From NCBI RefSeq assembly GCF_000621785.1, contig NZ_KK211348.1, forward strand, positions 317,494-381,493: a stretch of 64,000 nucleotides of DNA, written 5' to 3'. The translations under genes were made by a program, and so were the position numbers. The notes under the pieces are model-generated. The model saw only the letters and a program-made list of their open reading frames with translations. It had not been told where the DNA came from and did no database searches. The DNA is from Ruminococcus flavefaciens ND2009 (lineage in GTDB: Bacteria; Bacillota; Clostridia; Oscillospirales; Ruminococcaceae). Shown in pieces: positions 59,830 through 64,000 of the stretch (the stretch's first letter is position 1; every line of letters begins with the position of its first letter).

Positions 59830-60561
59830 TTGGAAAAAATAAGAATTCAGAAAATGATCGCCGACTGCGGCGTATGCTCCCGCAGAAAAGCTGAGGAGCT
59901 TATTACAAAGGGCAGGGTTAAGGTCAACGGTCACCCTGTCAAGCTGGGCGACAAGTGCGGCTTCAAGGACATCATCACCGTTGACGGTGAGAGGATTTAT
60001 ATGCCTAAGAAGCGCAGCTTCGTCTACCTGATGATGAACAAGCCCAGAGGCTATGTCACTACCGTTTCCGATGAGCTGGACAGGCGCTGTGTCATGGACC
60101 TCCTTACAGATGTGGAGGAGAGAGTCTACCCCGTGGGACGCCTTGACAGGAACTCGGAGGGACTTCTTCTCTTTACCAATGACGGTGAGTTCGCCAACAG
60201 CATAATGCACCCCAGCCGCCATATCTCCAAGACCTACCGCGTTACGGTCCGTCCCGACATTACCGACGAGCAGCTTGTAAGGCTCTCAGAGGGCGTTGAG
60301 ATAGACGGCAGGAAAACTCTCCCCGCTACCGTTGTGGTAAAGGACAAGGCAGAGGGCAGGGTGGTCCTCCTCATGACCATCAAGGAGGGCAGGAACCGCC
60401 AGATAAGAAAGATGTGCGAGGCTGTGGGACTGGAAGTGGCAAGGCTCCGCCGTATAAGCATAGGTCCCCTGAAGCTGGGTATGCTGAAGCCCGGTGCTTA
60501 CCGCGACCTGACCGCCGAGGAGCTCCGCGCCATCAGAAATGCCATAGGCAAGGAGAAGTGA
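59830..60561 (+). CDS. rluB: Pseudouridine synthase, RluB/RsuA type
   Basis: A 243-residue enzyme that makes pseudouridine in rRNA. The S4 RNA-binding domain (RIQKMIADCGVCSRRKAEELI) is followed by the catalytic domain with VGRLDRNSEGLLL (catalytic Asp), KTYRV and EGRNRQIRKMCEAVGL. The C-terminal ISIGPLKLGML is also typical. Starts with TTG at 59830, after AGGA. It follows dacF by 13 bases. Confidence 0.93.
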   Translation: MEKIRIQKMIADCGVCSRRKAEELITKGRVKVNGHPVKLGDKCGFKDIITVDGERIYMPKKRSFVYLMMNKPRGYVTTVSDELDRRCVMDLLTDVEERVYPVGRLDRNSEGLLLFTNDGEFANSIMHPSRHISKTYRVTVRPDITDEQLVRLSEGVEIDGRKTLPATVVVKDKAEGRVVLLMTIKEGRNRQIRKMCEAVGLEVARLRRISIGPLKLGMLKPGAYRDLTAEELRAIRNAIGKEK

Positions 60562-60562
60562 T

Positions 60563-60955
60563 ATGCTGGAGATACAGGAAAGGTTCGATACCAACGGGTA
60601 TGAGAGACTTGTCGAGGCTGCGGGGAGCAGTCAGCTCCATATCACGGAAGCCCTTGACAGGGGCGAGGCTATCGGCTTTATCGCCTATTCCTACGGCAGC
60701 GAGAGGACTGTGGTCTATGACTATGAGGACTGCGGCGATATGATGCTCTGTGACGGGCTTGTTCGCTCAGTCATGCTCAAGAGCGTGCTGAAGGGCATAA
60801 ACCATATGCTCTTTCAGCTGGAGGACGATAAAAAGTTCGATACCCTGAAAAAACTCAGGTTTTTAAGCGGCGACAGCAGACAGTGCGGCGACCTTGAAAG
60901 CTTCATGAACGGCTGTCAGAGCTGCAAGAGCAAGAAAGATGAAAAGAAAGGATAG
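60563..60955 (+). CDS. Hypothetical protein with GNAT-like features
   Basis: A 130-residue cytosolic protein. The sequence LVEAAGSSQLHITEALDRGEAIGFIAYSY, then VVYDYEDCGDMMLCDGLVRSVMLKSVLKGINHML recalls a truncated acetyltransferase fold, but no clear CoA loop is seen. The Cys-containing tail (CGDLESFMNGCQSCKSKK) could bind a metal. It lies between rluB (1-base gap) and metA (6-base gap). Confidence 0.55.
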   Translation: MLEIQERFDTNGYERLVEAAGSSQLHITEALDRGEAIGFIAYSYGSERTVVYDYEDCGDMMLCDGLVRSVMLKSVLKGINHMLFQLEDDKKFDTLKKLRFLSGDSRQCGDLESFMNGCQSCKSKKDEKKG

Positions 60956-60961
60956 ATTTGA

Positions 60962-61909
60962 GTGCCCATCAGGATTTCTTCAGAGCTCCCTGCATTCAAG
61001 ACCCTCGGCGAGGAGAATATCTTCGTCATGTCAAAGGAGAGAGCGGAGCATCAGGACATCCGTCCGCTGAAGGTGATTATTCTCAATATAATGCCTAAAA
61101 AAATAGAGACCGAGAGCCAGCTCATGAGGCTCCTCAGTAACACGCCATTACAGGTGGATGTGGAGCTGCTCCAGATGGCTTCCCATGTGTCAAAGAATAC
61201 CTCATCCAGTCACCTTGCCTCGTTCTACAAGACCTTCGACGAGATAGCCGATTACCGCTATGACGGCATGATAATAACAGGCGCTCCCGTTGAGCTCCTT
61301 GACTTCGAGCAGGTGGACTACTGGCAGGAGATATGCAGTATCATGGAGTGGTCAAAGACCCACGTCTTTTCCACTATCTATATCTGCTGGGCTGCACAGG
61401 CAGGTCTCTACTATCACTACGGTATACCAAAGTATACTCTCGACCATAAGATGTTCGGCATCTTCCCCCACAGGGCTGAGGTTAGCAACTGTCAGCTCCT
61501 CAGGGGCTTCGACGATGTTTTCTATGTGCCCCATTCAAGAAATACCGAGGTCCGCAGAGAGGATATTGAGCGTATCCCTCAGCTGGAGATTCTTACCTCA
61601 TCGGATATTTCGGGAGTACACATCGTCGCCAATAAAAACGGTAGGCAGTACTTCATCACAGGACATTCCGAGTACGACAGGGACACCATCGCCAACGAGT
61701 ACAGGAGAGACCTGGAAAAGGGTATCGACATACAGATGCCATACAATTATTTCCCGGGTGACAATCCCGACAATATGCCTGTTTTCTCATGGAGATGCAC
61801 GGCCAACCTTATGTTCTCAAACTGGCTGAATTACTGCGTATATCAGAAGACACCATATAATCTGGACGAGCTGGAGGTCCGTAACTGGAACTGGCAGACA
61901 AGTCTGTAA
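60962..61909 (+). CDS. metA: Homoserine O-acyltransferase MetA (predicted acetyl-type)
   Basis: A 315-residue MetA that acylates homoserine, the first committed step of methionine synthesis. The catalytic Cys142 sits in YICWAAQAG, with His and Glu in HSEYDRDT and MVF-type regions. [16 protein letters not shown] carries Glu at position 111, the residue that favours acetyl-CoA over succinyl-CoA (Gly in E. coli). So acetylhomoserine is the likely product although the family name is succinyltransferase. Starts with GTG at 60962. No SAM riboswitch precedes it. Confidence 0.93.
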   Translation: MPIRISSELPAFKTLGEENIFVMSKERAEHQDIRPLKVIILNIMPKKIETESQLMRLLSNTPLQVDVELLQMASHVSKNTSSSHLASFYKTFDEIADYRYDGMIITGAPVELLDFEQVDYWQEICSIMEWSKTHVFSTIYICWAAQAGLYYHYGIPKYTLDHKMFGIFPHRAEVSNCQLLRGFDDVFYVPHSRNTEVRREDIERIPQLEILTSSDISGVHIVANKNGRQYFITGHSEYDRDTIANEYRRDLEKGIDIQMPYNYFPGDNPDNMPVFSWRCTANLMFSNWLNYCVYQKTPYNLDELEVRNWNWQTSL

Positions 61910-61928
61910 GAAAAGGAGCTGAAAAGCA

Positions 61929-62648
61929 ATGGATGATTTCTACGGAAACAACAACGGCGGTTACAACAACAATGGCTACAACAGCGGTTATAACAACGGA
62001 GGCTATAATAACGGTTATAACAACAACGGCTACAACAACGGCGGCTACAACAATAACGGCTACGGCGGTTATAACAACGGCTACAACAATGGCTACAACA
62101 ATGGATACAACGGACAGAATTTCGGCTATAACAACGGTTATCAGCCCGAGGAAAAGGGCGGAGCAGGTCTTGCCATAACTTCATTTGTAGTATCTCTGGT
62201 GAACCTGATACTCTGCTGTACTCTTCTGAGCTTCATAACTGCACCTCTCTGTATCATCTTATCTATCGTCTCTCTTGTGAAAAAGAGAAAGGGTACCGTG
62301 CTTGCTATATTCGGTATCATATTCTCGGTTCTCGCAGGTCTGGCACTTTTCGTTTACGGCAAGACATTTTACGATGTGTCAAAGGATCTGGTTTACTTCG
62401 CAGAGCATGAGGATCAGATCATCGAGGACTACGACAGAGACGGCACTATCCCTAAAAGATTTGACAAGTACAGGGACAGCAAGTATGACGATGTATGGGG
62501 CGAGGGCAATACCTTCGACGACTTCTTCGATGAGTTCGTAAAGCGCCGCAAGGAGGAGAACCGCGGCGGTACATACTCATATACCTACACCTATGACGAG
62601 GATTCCTCAGACCTTGCACTTGGCTTTCAGCCTGCACTTTTAGTATAA
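61929..62648 (+). CDS. Asn/Gly/Tyr-rich DUF4190-type membrane protein
   Basis: A 239-residue protein. The first 75 residues are almost only Asn, Gly and Tyr, repeating NNGY and NNNGY units. Two or three hydrophobic helices follow (GLAITSFVVSLVNLILCCTLL, SFITAPLCIILSIVSLV, TVLAIFGIIFSVLAGLALFVY), the DUF4190 pattern, then an acidic soluble tail. The low-complexity head lies in the cytosol and could self-associate or bind a partner. AAGGAG precedes the ATG. Confidence 0.75.
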   Translation: MDDFYGNNNGGYNNNGYNSGYNNGGYNNGYNNNGYNNGGYNNNGYGGYNNGYNNGYNNGYNGQNFGYNNGYQPEEKGGAGLAITSFVVSLVNLILCCTLLSFITAPLCIILSIVSLVKKRKGTVLAIFGIIFSVLAGLALFVYGKTFYDVSKDLVYFAEHEDQIIEDYDRDGTIPKRFDKYRDSKYDDVWGEGNTFDDFFDEFVKRRKEENRGGTYSYTYTYDEDSSDLALGFQPALLV

Positions 62649-62657
62649 CCGAACAAC

Positions 62658-62697
62658 ACAAGCCCCTGAGCGCACCTGCGCCGGGGGCTTTGTTTAT
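62658..62697. terminator. Terminator between convergent genes
   Basis: AAGCCCC and GGGGCTT arms with an inner GCGC/GCGC stem are followed by TGTTTATT on the plus side. It overlaps the end of the deacetylase gene. Confidence 0.7.
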
Positions 62698-63545
62698 TGT
62701 GTGAGATCTGCCATGTACTCCCCCGTGGAGAGAAGTCCGCTGCGGTTATATCGGAATATGCCGTAGAGACAGTCAGGGTCACGGGTGATGAGGTTCATGC
62801 CCTCGCGGCAGGTCAGGGTCATGAGTATGCCGCTGTCACGGAGCACCGGCAGGCTCTCGGGACAGAGCGAGCCGAAGGGATAGGCAAAGACAACGGGGGA
62901 GACTCCGCAGTTAAGATGCAGCTCTGTGCTGAGAAGTCCCACATCAGCGGCAAGCATGGCGGAGTAGTCCTCCACAGTCTCATCGGGGAGCCTTGCACAG
63001 CCCTTGCGGACAGTGTCGGAGTGGAGGTCATAGGTGTGGCTGCCTATCTCAATTCGTCCCGAGGCGAGAAGGTCGGAAATGTCCTCCCAGGTCAGGTAGG
63101 AGTAGCTGTCCGCATGAGGGTCGGCGGCTGCATAATCATCGGTGTACCTGCCAACAATAGACACAAGGGCGGTCATATCGTATCTCTCCAGCAGGGGCAG
63201 TGCAAGGGACAGGTTATTGTAAAAGCCGTCATCAAAGGTAATGAGCACGGGCTTTTCGGGAAGCTGTCCAACGCCCCTTGTGTAGCCGATGAGCTGCTCT
63301 GCGGTGACGGTGCGGTAGCCATGGCCGCTCAGCCAGGCAAGGTCACTTTCAAGCTGTTCGGGAGTCACTGTGTAAGCGGAGGGCTCCTTCTCGCAGACGC
63401 TGTGGTACATTATGACGGGCAGAGACACGGGAGGCTCGGGAGAGTTCTCCGCAAAGACCGGGATAAGTGCAAAGCCTGCACCTATAAGCACAAGGAGGGC
63501 GGAGACTGCCGCAAGAAGCCTTTTCAGGCGGAAACAACTGTACAT
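62694..63545 (-). CDS. Polysaccharide deacetylase family protein (NodB fold)
   Basis: A 283-residue secreted or membrane-anchored protein. The N-terminal hydrophobic stretch (LAAVSALLVLIGAGFALIPVFA) is a signal or anchor. The NodB domain has VIMYHSV, then the metal-binding VLITFDDGFYNN, and IGSHTYDLHS, the usual His pair. Such enzymes remove N-acetyl groups from peptidoglycan or other glycans. The C-terminal VVFAYPFGSL and an Arg/Tyr-rich end complete the fold. It is a single gene. Confidence 0.85.
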   Translation of the reverse strand: MYSCFRLKRLLAAVSALLVLIGAGFALIPVFAENSPEPPVSLPVIMYHSVCEKEPSAYTVTPEQLESDLAWLSGHGYRTVTAEQLIGYTRGVGQLPEKPVLITFDDGFYNNLSLALPLLERYDMTALVSIVGRYTDDYAAADPHADSYSYLTWEDISDLLASGRIEIGSHTYDLHSDTVRKGCARLPDETVEDYSAMLAADVGLLSTELHLNCGVSPVVFAYPFGSLCPESLPVLRDSGILMTLTCREGMNLITRDPDCLYGIFRYNRSGLLSTGEYMADLTQ

Positions 63546-63666
63546 GGTATCACCTCACAGTATCATATGCGGAAAAATGCGGAAGAATGACGATAAAATT
63601 GGGACATAGTTCCGTCAGACGGCGAATATACTTATCTCAAAGGAATTATTTGTGAGGTGAGTGCTT

Positions 63667-64000
63667 ATGAAATGCCGCAGACGCAGAAAGCTGAGAGGAA
63701 TATTGAAATGCACCGCAGCGGTGATACTGCCCCTGACTGTGGCGGCAGGTGCAAGGGGAGCAAAATACGTGGACAGGGCTGTGAATGGTGAAGCCCTCCT
63801 TATGGACAGCACGGGCAGTGCAGAGGCTCCACCTAAGGCGGACAGGCAGGAGGTGAGCCGCGTTACATTTTCGGAGCTTCCCGACGAGAGCATTATGCTT
63901 TCACAGGGCTACGGCATAGAAGACGAGAGCGACGGTAACAGGGAGCTGCTGCGGCTTCCCTCGCCCCTGGACATGAAGGCTGATAATGCAGGGGAGAAGC
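63667..64000 (+). CDS. N-terminal part of an unknown secreted or membrane protein (partial)
   Basis: An open frame of 111 codons running off the window. MKCRRRRKLRGILKCTAAVI is a basic N-terminus followed by a weakly hydrophobic stretch (ILPLTVAAGA), which could be a signal anchor. The rest is charged and has no motif I recognise. GAGGTG lies shortly before the ATG. The function cannot be assigned from this part. Confidence 0.55.
   Translation, partial: MKCRRRRKLRGILKCTAAVILPLTVAAGARGAKYVDRAVNGEALLMDSTGSAEAPPKADRQEVSRVTFSELPDESIMLSQGYGIEDESDGNRELLRLPSPLDMKADNAGEK

Noticed and set aside
61929-62130. Possible CRISPR or tandem DNA repeat
   Set aside because: The repeats are the in-frame AAC/GGC/TAC codons of an Asn/Gly/Tyr-rich protein; there are no constant repeats with unique spacers.

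Overview
The window looks like an ordinary chromosomal stretch of a Gram-positive, spore-forming, fibre-degrading member of the Clostridia, most likely a Ruminococcus or close relative. The clues are two secreted SGNH esterases with dockerin modules, Thr-rich linkers and carbohydrate-binding modules; spore-type genes (a YtfJ/GerW protein and a SpoIID-like enzyme); and the Firmicutes gene orders efp next to an M24 peptidase, dgt-dnaG-rpoD and scpA-scpB. No rRNA or tRNA gene, phage, transposase or CRISPR array was seen. Many intergenic regions carry near-consensus sigma-A promoters with 17-bp spacers and simple hairpin terminators, so transcription-unit borders can be placed well.

Layout. 1-3.4 kb: end of rpsU, then a YqeG-like HAD phosphatase, aroQ, an M24 peptidase, efp and an acidic zinc-ribbon protein. 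3.4-9 kb (minus): a lipoprotein, small membrane proteins, an ANTAR regulator behind a divergent glutamine synthetase with a structured leader, and ychF. 9-23 kb (minus): a large EAL protein fused to a beta-helix-like region, rpoD-dnaG-dgt, yigZ, rpmE, a flavin-fold protein, a 37-residue small protein, phosphoglucomutase, phosphofructokinase and a second, membrane-bound PAS/GGDEF/EAL protein. 23.4-28.4 kb (plus): a two-component system, a HAD hydrolase, a candidate small RNA, and metK under a SAM-I riboswitch. 28.5-30.2 kb (minus): an XRE regulator with two RadC paralogues.

30.5-43.6 kb: a double-headed dockerin esterase, cyclophilin, a CE2-like dockerin esterase, a fused membrane/spermidine-synthase protein, a three-gene SpoIID/peptidoglycan-binding cluster, and two tandem small secreted proteins with a shared leader but different mature parts. 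43.7-49.9 kb (plus): gltX, a methionyl-tRNA-synthetase-like gene with a degenerate KMSKS loop, a membrane protein, a CysK-family gene and a flavin-fold protein. 50-54.2 kb (minus): a MATE pump, a polar amino acid ABC transporter lacking its binding protein, an unknown protein and rpmB. 54.3-62.7 kb (plus): an apparently active site-2 protease followed by a paralogue that has lost its HExxH, scpA-scpB, a DUF2953-type protein, ytfJ, a D,D-carboxypeptidase, an rluB-type pseudouridine synthase, a small unknown protein, metA (predicted acetyl-type) and an Asn/Gly/Tyr-rich membrane protein. The window closes with a polysaccharide deacetylase (minus) and the start of an unknown secreted or membrane protein.

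Most genes are housekeeping. The less ordinary material is: (i) the pair of leader-conserved secreted peptides with a 21-bp tandem repeat and a switchable 5' hairpin in front of the second; (ii) the XRE/RadC/RadC-like operon with twin operators; (iii) an EAL enzyme joined to a beta-helix-like tail; (iv) a C-rich intergenic sRNA candidate; and (v) several pairs or single enzymes with altered catalytic motifs (site-2 protease, RadC, glutamine synthetase, MetRS, PFK).
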